NCBI GenBank assembly: GCA_964598005.1
Contig: CAZRAL010000038.1
Span: 1 to 26,208 of the forward strand
Source: CAZRAL01 sp964598005
GTDB taxonomy: Bacteria > Pseudomonadota > Gammaproteobacteria > Burkholderiales > Usitatibacteraceae
Direction of reading: 5' to 3'
DNA length: 26,208 nucleotides
Shown: positions 1 to 4,708 of the stretch, piece after piece
Numbering within the stretch: the first letter of the stretch is position 1
How the letters are laid out: each line of letters opens with the position of its first letter
Position numbers and translations under genes: made by a program
Notes under the pieces: model-generated
What the model was told of the DNA's origin: nothing
The model's database searches: none
What the model saw: only the letters and a program-made list of their open reading frames with translations

Positions 1-54
1 ACAGTCACTTCTTCAAATCGGGTATCTGTCAGATCAAGTCGAAACTACTACAGT

Positions 55-429
55 TCATTCATTGATCACACAAAAACCATTACCGAATGGGTCTGCACAA
101 TAGGCAATTGACCCCCAATCACCACTCTCTCCGCCCTCATGTAGCCCACCTAATTGAAGTACTCTTTCAACAACCACATCGATTTCTTTGGTAAGAAAGT
201 CCAAATGAACAGGCGTCCAGTGGCGTTTATAATCACGGACAACTTCACTTGATACTAGAGGCTTTGTTCCAGCTTCTTTTTCCTGCAGGTATATATTGCA
301 ATTCTCTGTAGAAAGAACAGTCATATTAGAACCTTGGTCACGAACTTTCTTACAGCCAAGTGCTTCAACATAAAAAGCCTCTGCTTTTTTCAAGTTCGAG
401 ACATCAATACTCACTGAAATCTTTATCAT
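55..429 (-). CDS. Cassette-encoded VOC (glyoxalase/bleomycin-resistance fold) protein
   Basis: A 124-aa protein of the length of a single-chain VOC protein. Two beta-alpha-beta halves are recognisable: SVSIDVSNLKKAEAFYVEALG at the N-terminus and VHLDFLTKEIDVVVERVLQLGG near residues 73-95, ending in the family-typical DPFGNGFCVIN. The usual first metal-ligand His at the start of strand one is not present, while a His is present in the VHLDF strand. Metal-dependent catalysis is therefore uncertain, and a binding or resistance role is equally possible. The ATG lies 64 nt inside its cassette behind a good ribosome-binding site (GGAGAA, about 7 nt upstream), so this cassette may be translated independently. 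VOC proteins are common in integron cassettes. The substrate cannot be deduced. Confidence 0.85.
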   Translation of the reverse strand: MIKISVSIDVSNLKKAEAFYVEALGCKKVRDQGSNMTVLSTENCNIYLQEKEAGTKPLVSSEVVRDYKRHWTPVHLDFLTKEIDVVVERVLQLGGLHEGGESGDWGSIAYCADPFGNGFCVINE

Positions 430-486
430 AAAACATTCTCCGTTATGTTCGTTTTGTTGTTCAATGCATGCTTCTGCGCCATAGAA

Positions 487-579
487 ACCTAACGTAGAGG
501 TAAGCGGCGGCCGGAGTGCGAAGCCCGGAGGGAACCCAAAGCGAAGCTTTGGGCCGTCCGCTTGACCGCCATGTTAGCG
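487..579 (-). repeat. attC: attC site between the 162-aa cassette and the VOC cassette
   Basis: On the minus strand it opens with CGCTAAC (R'' box) and ends with GTTAGGT (R' box, a perfect GTTRRRY), 93 bp overall. The inner arms GTCAAGCGGAC and CCGCTTACC pair as L''/L' boxes, and the centre holds GC-rich hairpins (CCCAAAGCTTCGCTTTGGG). The stop codon (TAA) of the 162-aa ORF lies inside the R'' box, which is typical of compact cassettes. The recombination point would be between G493 and T492 on the minus strand. Confidence 0.9.
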
Positions 580-1062
580 AGCAGGTTCGGTAAGTTGAAT
601 GACATTACCATCTCCAAAGTCATCATGAACAGCCACGGTAGAAGGCAATGGATATGACCACCCACCAGCCTTCCACCAGCACTCGGCGAACCACAATTTC
701 ATGGCATTACCTGCCAGAGTAAGACCAGGGAACTCATATTCACCATCCTCAAGCGAAACGAAATATCGTTCATCAAACTCGGCCAAGGCTGACAGAGGTA
801 ACGGTAATTGGAGAGAACGACCGGCAAACAGCGTTTCGTCCTTGTGATCTACTTTGTTATTCTGGCCATGAAAGTAAATCCATACCGTGGGTGCGCCACC
901 ATATTCGTCTAAAAATATCTCGACGTTCGCAGTTTTAACATCTCCGTTGACCGTACGAAGAAATAGATCGCGCAACGTTGCGATAGCCATAGACGCTACG
1001 CGATCAAGCTCTCGTCTATAACGAGATGCAAACTGTGACTCTGTTAGGCCGAATGGAATCAT
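574..1062 (-). CDS. Cassette-encoded hypothetical protein, 162 aa
   Basis: I do not recognise the family. The protein is soluble in appearance, with no signal peptide or membrane segment. It begins with a helical stretch (SQFASRYRRELDRVASMAIATLRDLF). A beta-rich middle follows (VEIFLDEYGGAPTVWIYFHG), and the tail is strikingly aromatic (KLWFAECWWKAGGWSYPLP, residues about 122-140). The start ATG is only 14 nt from the cassette boundary and has no convincing Shine-Dalgarno sequence, so translation may depend on an upstream cassette or on the array promoter. The stop lies within attC. Fit to cassette boundaries and clean reading frame make it a real gene; the function is unknown. Confidence 0.75.
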   Translation of the reverse strand: MIPFGLTESQFASRYRRELDRVASMAIATLRDLFLRTVNGDVKTANVEIFLDEYGGAPTVWIYFHGQNNKVDHKDETLFAGRSLQLPLPLSALAEFDERYFVSLEDGEYEFPGLTLAGNAMKLWFAECWWKAGGWSYPLPSTVAVHDDFGDGNVIQLTEPAR

Positions 1063-1069
1063 TGTTGCT

Positions 1070-1159
1070 CGCTAACGTAGAAGTGAGGGGCAGCCGGAGC
1101 GAAGCGTAGGGAACCACAAGCGTAGCTTGTGGCTGTCCCTCTCGACTGCCATGTTAGAG
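1070..1159 (-). repeat. attC: attC site between the 253-aa and 162-aa cassettes
   Basis: Minus-strand R'' box CTCTAAC and R' box GTTAGCG enclose 90 bp with paired arms (GTCGAGAGGGAC against CCCCTCACTTC). The central hairpin is CCACAAGCTACGCTTGTGG. It shares AACATGGC and TCTACGTTAG with the neighbouring site. The R' box departs from GTTRRRY at its last bases (AGCG). The stop codon of the 253-aa ORF is inside the R'' box. Confidence 0.9.
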
Positions 1160-1915
1160 AAAGCTCACTGAAACTATCTGGTTTGTATGAATTGGAGTGC
1201 CCTCCGCGTCGAAACAAGTATTCGCAAATGAGCTAAATTCATCGCCTCTAACCACGCACCAGCAGTACAGAATTGCGGGAGCAAGAAGATTGTGGCTAGT
1301 ATATTTATCAGAATTAAACTTAACGATGCATTTATCTAGTTTCTTAGTTATTTCTTCATAAATGCTGTGGCCATAGATCTTTTTGTAGCCGTTGCATATG
1401 TCTTCTATTATCTCCGGTGTCTCTAGGTAGTCATGATTTGAGATCTTTTCGGAGTTGAAGGCCGCGTCTCTAACGAGCATCGCGTAAGGGCCGTGGTGGA
1501 TGCTGTTGTTTGTTTTTAGGCTGTACTGAAAGTCCGGCACCCCATTTGCATGCATGGTGGCAAGGTTTTCTTTCTTTTTGGGGTCTTCGAGTAGTGATGT
1601 AAGCATTTCCCAGATACGATCAAGGGCCAGTCCGAGCGGCAATATTCCATCTGAAAAATCAGAGTTCTTAACTGTTCTAGTTAGGTGGAACCACGACACT
1701 TCCTCTATTTTCGCAATGGGAGGGCCGAACTTTTGTTCAAACAAGTTCCTCACATGTTTGTCTGAATTGAAGTTTTCAAAGACGTAACTTTTTTCAAATT
1801 CTTTTTCAAGATCAATGCTCACCAAAAGCTCTTCGGCTGATTTTTCTTTTACGCCATAGATTTGGCAAACACTTCTGATCGCCGATTCATACGTTTCACA
1901 GTCTAGGACGATCAT
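1154..1915 (-). CDS. Cassette-encoded hypothetical protein, 253 aa, with WFHLTR...GILPLG motif
   Basis: A 253-aa soluble protein rich in Lys, Asp, Asn and Phe and more AT-rich than the chromosomal genes to its right, as expected of an acquired cassette. Around residues 75-97 it carries WFHLTR followed by F-S-D-G-I-L-P-L-G. This H-x-T-R plus F-x-x-G-I/L pattern resembles the NAD-binding strand of ADP-ribosyltransferase-like folds (for example the H-x-T motif followed by I-L-x-x-G-L in DarT-type proteins). A second conserved-looking stretch is HHGPYAMLVRDAAF (about 140-153). The resemblance is motif-level only and could be chance. The ATG is about 12 nt from the cassette edge without a strong ribosome-binding site, and the TAA stop lies in attC. 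The gene is real; the function is unproven. Confidence 0.75.
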   Translation of the reverse strand: MIVLDCETYESAIRSVCQIYGVKEKSAEELLVSIDLEKEFEKSYVFENFNSDKHVRNLFEQKFGPPIAKIEEVSWFHLTRTVKNSDFSDGILPLGLALDRIWEMLTSLLEDPKKKENLATMHANGVPDFQYSLKTNNSIHHGPYAMLVRDAAFNSEKISNHDYLETPEIIEDICNGYKKIYGHSIYEEITKKLDKCIVKFNSDKYTSHNLLAPAILYCWCVVRGDEFSSFANTCFDAEGTPIHTNQIVSVSFL

Positions 1916-1921
1916 GGATTT

Positions 1922-1984
1922 CTCTAACGTAAAGTTGAGGGGCGCGCCGCTTTTGGCGCGTCCCTATCGAACGCCATGTTGGGT
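1922..1984 (-). repeat. attC: attC site of the first (tfoX-like/ABM) cassette
   Basis: On the minus strand it opens with ACCCAAC (perfect R'' box) and ends with GTTAGAG, 63 bp in all. It has the arms GTTCGATAGGGAC and CCCCTCAAC and a GC-rich centre GGCGCG...CGCGCC. It is the shortest of the three sites but has the same AACATGGC and TTTACGTTAG ends. The stop codon of the ABM ORF lies just outside the R'' box. Confidence 0.9.
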
Positions 1985-1985
1985 A

Positions 1986-2279
1986 TCACGCAACCTTGGT
2001 GAAGTGCATGAACTGCATTTGGTTCTGATCGATGAGGCTAAAGAACTCACCGCACTTTGGGATACCCATGACCTTTTCAGCCGCAGCCTTTGCAGACGGA
2101 AGATCCTTCCAGTAAACAATATCAATGTACTGGCCGTCCTCTGAGGCGCCGAACTCTCGGCTGATGAAGCCTGGCATTTCCTTCAGGATGTGGGTGACAG
2201 CCAGTGCGGCGGTTTGCAGTTGACTGTCCGAGACACCAGCCTTGGCCTTGAAGACGACTACCTCGATTGCTTTGTTCAT
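1986..2279 (-). CDS. Antibiotic biosynthesis monooxygenase (ABM)-fold small protein
   Basis: A 97-aa protein with the layout of a dimeric alpha/beta-barrel ABM domain: first strand EVVVFKAKAG, helix SQLQTAALAVTHILKEMPGF, strands with the family-typical ISREFGAS and YIDIVYWKD, helix SAKAAAEKVMG, and a last strand QMQFMHFTKV. Such proteins act as cofactor-free monooxygenases or haem-degrading or stress proteins; the substrate here cannot be told. Its ATG overlaps the stop of the TfoX-like gene (ATGA) and has a strong GGAG ribosome-binding site inside the upstream ORF, so the two are probably translationally coupled. Both genes lie between the attI core site and one attC, so they move as a two-gene cassette. 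Confidence 0.82.
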   Translation of the reverse strand: MNKAIEVVVFKAKAGVSDSQLQTAALAVTHILKEMPGFISREFGASEDGQYIDIVYWKDLPSAKAAAEKVMGIPKCGEFFSLIDQNQMQFMHFTKVA

Positions 2280-2536
2280 GGTTGCTCCTTTTCGAGTATT
2301 TCAACTTGAGTGAGTAGGGAAAGACGATCGTTTTTTGCGACTTCCTTCCAGTCGCGATTTGTCAGGGCACCCTCAATTGCCCAGAGAAGATTTAAGCTAG
2401 GCGTACAACCTGCGCGCTTCACGGCAATGAAAGCCGCCGCCGCGCCTTTTTTCCGGAGCTGACCTTCCGTTTCAATCCCCGCCACAGCAAGCATCTCTTG
2501 CGAGTGCTTTCCGAGATTTCTGAGCTTTCCGATCAT
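2276..2536 (-). CDS. TfoX C-terminal-domain (helix-hairpin-helix) protein, cassette gene
   Basis: The 86-aa product matches the TfoX/Sxy C-terminal domain over its whole length: LRNLGKHSQEML, an AGI-x-T-x-x-x-L turn, AAFIAVKRAG, SLNLLWAIEGAL and DWKEVA. This helix-hairpin-helix module is found in the competence regulator TfoX/Sxy and in stand-alone small proteins; the N-terminal TfoX domain is absent. The start is placed at the ATG 9 nt inside the cassette boundary. An in-frame ATG at 2605 would add 23 residues, but those codons lie in the attI-side sequence and are not part of the cassette. It is the first cassette gene after attI and probably the best expressed. A role in competence is inference only. 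Confidence 0.85.
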   Translation of the reverse strand: MIGKLRNLGKHSQEMLAVAGIETEGQLRKKGAAAAFIAVKRAGCTPSLNLLWAIEGALTNRDWKEVAKNDRLSLLTQVEILEKEQP

Positions 2537-2539
2537 GAT

Positions 2540-2546
2540 GCCCAAC
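2540..2546 (-). other. attI: Core recombination site at the intI-proximal end of cassette 1 (candidate attI core)
   Basis: The minus strand reads GTTGGGC, a perfect GTTRRRY core site. It is preceded by CTTAACTCCGACCC, which resembles the L'-R' arm of an attC/attI site. Cutting between G2546 and T2545 would release cassette 1 starting TTGGGCATCATG. It is the last core site before the TfoX-like ORF, so it marks the cassette junction. Whether it belongs to the true attI or to a gene-less cassette is open, because a second perfect core site lies at 2863-2869. Confidence 0.75.
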
Positions 2547-2580
2547 GGGTCGGAGTTAAGGGGCACCCCCGAGGCGAGCG

Positions 2581-2604
2581 TGTCAGCCGGGTTTTGGGCT
2601 GACA
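2581..2604. repeat. 8-bp perfect hairpin in the attI region
   Basis: TGTCAGCC at 2581-2588 pairs with GGCTGACA at 2597-2604 around an 8-nt loop. It lies within the 83 bases that interrupt the larger inverted duplication. There is no T-run consistent with a terminator. It may be an integrase-binding or folding element; no function can be assigned. Confidence 0.6.
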
Positions 2605-2698
2605 TGTCGCACGAGTGGGGCTTGCTACGCGCAGCGTGGTGCCCACTTGAACGCAGCGATGGGCGGCAGGTGCGGCGGGGAAGGTATTCATGAGGTGC

Positions 2699-2727
2699 AT
2701 TATGAACTTGAGTTACCCGTCTTGCAA
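2699..2727 (-). promoter_or_regulatory. Candidate cassette promoter (Pc)
   Basis: On the minus strand TTGCAA (2727-2722) and CATAAT (2704-2699) are separated by exactly 17 nt. This is a good sigma-70 match pointing at the cassettes. Transcription would begin near 2692, about 155 nt before the first cassette start codon. Integrons normally drive their cassettes from a promoter in or near attI/intI, so the position fits. It is predicted from sequence only. Confidence 0.5.
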
Positions 2728-2777
2728 AGTGCAGTACCGCCGCCCAGTGTTGCAGTTCAAGTCCTTAACTCCGACCC

Positions 2778-2820
2778 GATGAGCGGACTGGGCGGCGGGA
2801 GCCGCACATGTCCGCTCATC
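2778..2820. repeat. 11-bp perfect inverted repeat in the attI region
   Basis: GATGAGCGGAC (2778-2788) and GTCCGCTCATC (2810-2820) form a perfect 11-bp stem with a 21-nt GC-rich loop. The left arm abuts the CCTTAACTCCGACCC repeat copy, so the stem begins where a core site would be expected. It may be a structural part of attI or of a decayed attC. Confidence 0.65.
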
Positions 2821-2826
2821 TAGATA

Positions 2827-2869
2827 TAGACAGCAAAAACGATGAATAACATTCTGGCTGCTGTCTAAC
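2827..2869. repeat. 9-bp inverted repeat with a perfect core site (alternative attI core)
   Basis: TAGACAGCA (2827-2835) pairs perfectly with TGCTGTCTA (2859-2867). The right arm overlaps GTCTAAC (2863-2869), which on the minus strand is GTTAGAC, a perfect GTTRRRY core site. If this is the true attI core, the 323 bp between it and 2546 would be a gene-less cassette with a long attC-like end. Confidence 0.55.
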
Positions 2870-2896
2870 ATCCCGGAGCGCATCCTTCCGAAACCC

Positions 2897-2926
2897 TTGA
2901 CTGATGAGAGTTTTGGCCATTATACT
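2897..2926 (+). promoter_or_regulatory. intI promoter
   Basis: TTGACT (2897-2902) is followed after 17 nt by TTATAC (2920-2925), or after 18 nt by TATACT (2921-2926), giving a strong sigma-70 promoter for the integrase. The -10 element runs into the LexA operator. Because the promoter occupies 2897-2926, the TTG at 2897 cannot be the translation start. Confidence 0.75.
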
Positions 2927-2947
2927 GTACGTATGTACAGTATTAAA
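2919..2947 (-). promoter_or_regulatory. Possible second cassette-directed promoter overlapping the LexA operator
   Basis: The minus strand carries a perfect TATAAT (2924-2919) preceded, after a 17-nt spacer, by a poor -35 TTTAAT (2947-2942). The spacer is almost entirely the LexA box, so this promoter, if active, would be repressed together with intI. The weak -35 makes activity uncertain. Confidence 0.35.
2925..2940. promoter_or_regulatory. LexA (SOS) operator of the integrase gene
   Basis: CTGTACGTATGTACAG matches the proteobacterial LexA consensus CTGT-N8-ACAG exactly and is nearly palindromic. It starts at the -10 element of the intI promoter and covers the expected transcription start. 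LexA control of integron integrases is established for class 1 and Vibrio integrons. The site implies that cassette shuffling is induced by DNA damage or incoming single-stranded DNA. Confidence 0.88.
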
Positions 2948-2965
2948 AATCATGGAAAACCACAC

Positions 2966-3940
2966 ATGCCCCCCTTGCAGGCGACGCGCCTTCTCGACCA
3001 GTTACGGGAGCGCGTTCGCTATCTACATTACAGTTTAAGGACGGAAGATGCCTATGTCTACTGGGTGAGGGCATTTATCCGTTTTCACGACCGACGCCAC
3101 CCGCTGGAAATGGGAAAGAAAGAGGTAGAGTCCTTCCTCAGTTGGCTGGTCGCGACGCGAAAGGTTTCATCCTCCACCCACCGACAGGCATTGTCTGCCT
3201 TGCTGTTTTTGTACAACAAGGTTCTCGGCGTGGAGTTGCCCTGGCTTGAGCAGGTTGGCAGGCCGCGCGAAGTCAAACGATTGCCGGTCACCTTGTCGGC
3301 AGATGAGGTCGTTCGCCTGTTTCAACATCTGGATAGCGAATACCTGTTGATTGCGCAACTGTTGTATGGCACGGGCATGCGAATCCTTGAGGCGATGCGA
3401 TTGCGGGTCAAGGATATTGATTTTTACCGGAACACCATTATCGTTCGTGAGGCCAAAGGCAATAAAGACCGTGCGGTCATGTTGCCTACAAAGCTGGTCG
3501 AGCCGCTCAAAAGCCAGTTGGCGCGCGCCAATGCGTTATGGGCTACTGATCGCGCAAACCGGGCCTCTGGCGTTTTCATGCCCGATGCGTTAGACCGCAA
3601 ATATGCGCGAGCCGGTCAATCTTGGACATGGCACTGGGTATTTCCCCAGGCAAAATTGACCACAGACCCGCGCAGCGGACTGTTGCGGCGACATCATCTG
3701 CACGAAACCGCATTTCAACGCGCATTCAAGCGCGCGCTCGAAGCGGCGGCGATTCACAAACCGGCAACGCCGCATACTCTACGCCATTCCTTTGCCACAC
3801 AGGTCTTACAATCCGGTTACGACATTCGAACCGTGCAGGATCTGCTCGGCCATGCCGACGTAAAGACCACCATGATCTACACCCACGTTCTCAAGGTGGG
3901 CGGCGGTGGCGTCATCAGCCCGTTGGATCGGCTGGCCTAA
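2966..3940 (+). CDS. intI: Integron integrase IntI (tyrosine recombinase)
   Basis: Site-specific tyrosine recombinase that inserts cassettes at attI and excises them at attC. The 324-aa product resembles IntI1 over its whole length, from LDQLRERVRYLHYSLRTE through STHRQALSALLFLY to GGVISPLDRL. Catalytic residues are visible: Arg in YGTGMRILE, H-T-L-R-H-S-F, His in LLGHADV, and the nucleophile Tyr in MIYTHVLK. The integron-specific extra segment is present between about residues 200 and 245 (LDRKYARAGQSW, TDPRSGLLRRHHLHE), which separates IntI from other tyrosine recombinases. ATG 2966 is chosen because the longer reading starts in the promoter and LexA box, and because it aligns with the IntI1 N-terminus; GGAAAA precedes it. 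An ATG at 2933 would give an almost leaderless mRNA. The gene looks intact. Confidence 0.95.
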   Translation: MPPLQATRLLDQLRERVRYLHYSLRTEDAYVYWVRAFIRFHDRRHPLEMGKKEVESFLSWLVATRKVSSSTHRQALSALLFLYNKVLGVELPWLEQVGRPREVKRLPVTLSADEVVRLFQHLDSEYLLIAQLLYGTGMRILEAMRLRVKDIDFYRNTIIVREAKGNKDRAVMLPTKLVEPLKSQLARANALWATDRANRASGVFMPDALDRKYARAGQSWTWHWVFPQAKLTTDPRSGLLRRHHLHETAFQRAFKRALEAAAIHKPATPHTLRHSFATQVLQSGYDIRTVQDLLGHADVKTTMIYTHVLKVGGGGVISPLDRLA

Positions 3941-4005
3941 TTCAACATCGTAACTGACCTTACGCGCGCAAGTGGTGTTCATCTTTGCGGGTGAAAAATT
4001 CGGGT

Positions 4006-4200
4006 CTAAGTGAAATACCGTGGATAAGTGAAATTGAGCTTGCCGCATAAGAAATAGATCATATTGATGTAATTGTTAATGTTTCTAAAGCCGCGAGCCC
4101 GACGTTTGGCAAGCTGGATTTTACTGTTGATGTTCCCCAGTATTGCGTTGGTGATATTCGACTCCACGAAGTGAGCGATTCCCGCCCGCGCGACACTACC
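4006..4200 (-). pseudogene. C-terminal remnant of an ISL3-like transposase
   Basis: Translating the minus strand upstream of the stop at 4006-4008 gives a tail I recognise as that of a DDE transposase of the ISL3 type: ITNAILGNINSKIQLAKRRARG, then FRNINNYINMIYFLCGKLNF. The frame closes at 4210, about 67 codons from the end, and nothing of the catalytic core is present, so the fragment is dead. No terminal inverted repeat or target duplication could be identified. It lies directly downstream of intI. It accounts for most of the otherwise gene-free stretch 3941-4342, in which I see nothing else definite. Confidence 0.7.
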
Positions 4201-4342
4201 GCTACTGTACTATAGTGCGACGCAGCAAAATAAATGTGCTAAACTTAACAGTCGGTTTAAGCTCTATTCATTAGTCGTTTCAAGCTGGATTGCATAAAGC
4301 CGATTAAAAATTTTGATCAAATTTTTTCAAAGGGATTGTTAC

Positions 4343-4645
4343 ATGAACAAATCGATTGTCCTCGCTGCTGTAATCGCTGCCGGCCTCATTGCCTGCGCCA
4401 AAGAAGAACCCGCTCCGCCAAAGGTCGTTGCGCCAACTGCTGCCCAAATTGATGCTGCAACCAAAGCGGCTGCCGAAGCGGCTAAAGCGGCTGCCGAATC
4501 AATGAAGGCCGCTGCTGAAGCTGCTAAGGACGGCGCTAAGGCCGTTGAAGCCAGCAAAGATGCAAAACCTGCTGATGCAGCCAAGCCTGCTGATGCGGCC
4601 AAACCTGCCGAAGCAGCTAAACCCGCAGAAGCTCCCAAGAAGTAA
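4343..4645 (+). CDS. Small Ala/Lys-rich lipoprotein
   Basis: A 100-aa protein with a lipoprotein signal peptide: MNKS, a hydrophobic segment, then the lipobox L-I-A-C with Cys about residue 18. The mature part is an alanine-rich amphipathic helix (AAKAAAEAAK repeats, about 35-70) followed by four or five copies of an AAKPAD/AAKPAE unit and a terminal Lys pair. This suggests an outer-membrane or periplasm-spanning anchored coiled helix, possibly touching peptidoglycan as Lpp does, but no family assignment is made. ATG 4343 is preferred over the upstream in-frame start at 4313, because AAGGGA precedes it by 8 nt and the signal peptide begins there. It converges with hppA on a shared terminator. 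Confidence 0.8.
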   Translation: MNKSIVLAAVIAAGLIACAKEEPAPPKVVAPTAAQIDAATKAAAEAAKAAAESMKAAAEAAKDGAKAVEASKDAKPADAAKPADAAKPAEAAKPAEAPKK

Positions 4646-4662
4646 TTTTTCTGGGTAAATGC

Positions 4663-4689
4663 AAAAAGCCGGCTCAAGCCGGCTTTTTT
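4663..4689. terminator. Bidirectional rho-independent terminator
   Basis: GCCGGC and its complement form a stem around the TCAA loop, with a run of A on the left and a run of T on the right. The same hairpin can therefore end transcription of the lipoprotein gene (+) and of hppA (-). Confidence 0.9.
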
Positions 4690-4708
4690 GTTGCCCTATG
4701 TTTTTCGA

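Larger units (their letters stand above)
2547..2777. repeat. Large interrupted inverted duplication in the attI region
   Basis: GGGTCGGAGTTAAGG (2547-2561) is the exact reverse complement of CCTTAACTCCGACCC (2763-2777). Further inside, ACTTGAACGCAGCGATGGGCGG (2645-2666) pairs imperfectly with CGCCCAGTGTTGCAGTTCAAGT (2741-2762). The right-hand copy is contiguous, while the left-hand copy is split by 83 extra bases (2562-2644). The sequence flanking the outer arm is GTTGGGC on one side and a degenerate GCTCATC on the other. This could be a very long attC-like site or an inverted duplication of the core-adjacent sequence. Confidence 0.8.
1..3940. mobile_element. Integron: intI, attI region and leftward gene-cassette array
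   Basis: The integrase gene reads rightward and a series of minus-strand ORFs reads leftward, away from it. The leftward ORFs are separated by 63-93 bp imperfect palindromes bounded by core sites (GTTRRRY or close variants), which is the classical integron arrangement. Three attC sites are visible and share the pattern AACATGGC-GTC at one end and TCTACGTTAG or TTTACGTTAG at the other, so they form one related set, as expected for a chromosomal rather than a clinical mobile integron. The array runs off the left edge: the VOC cassette has no legible attC in the 54 bases beyond its stop. Integron identity is clear; the number of cassettes beyond the window is unknown. Confidence 0.93.

Noticed and set aside
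2897..2965. N-terminal extension of IntI from a TTG at 2897
   Set aside because: These bases are the -35 element, -10 element and LexA box of the intI promoter, and the encoded residues have no counterpart in IntI1.
4339..4677. Ala/Ser-rich 112-aa ORF on the minus strand
   Set aside because: It is the antisense of the Ala-rich lipoprotein gene and crosses the terminator; its composition follows from the opposite strand.
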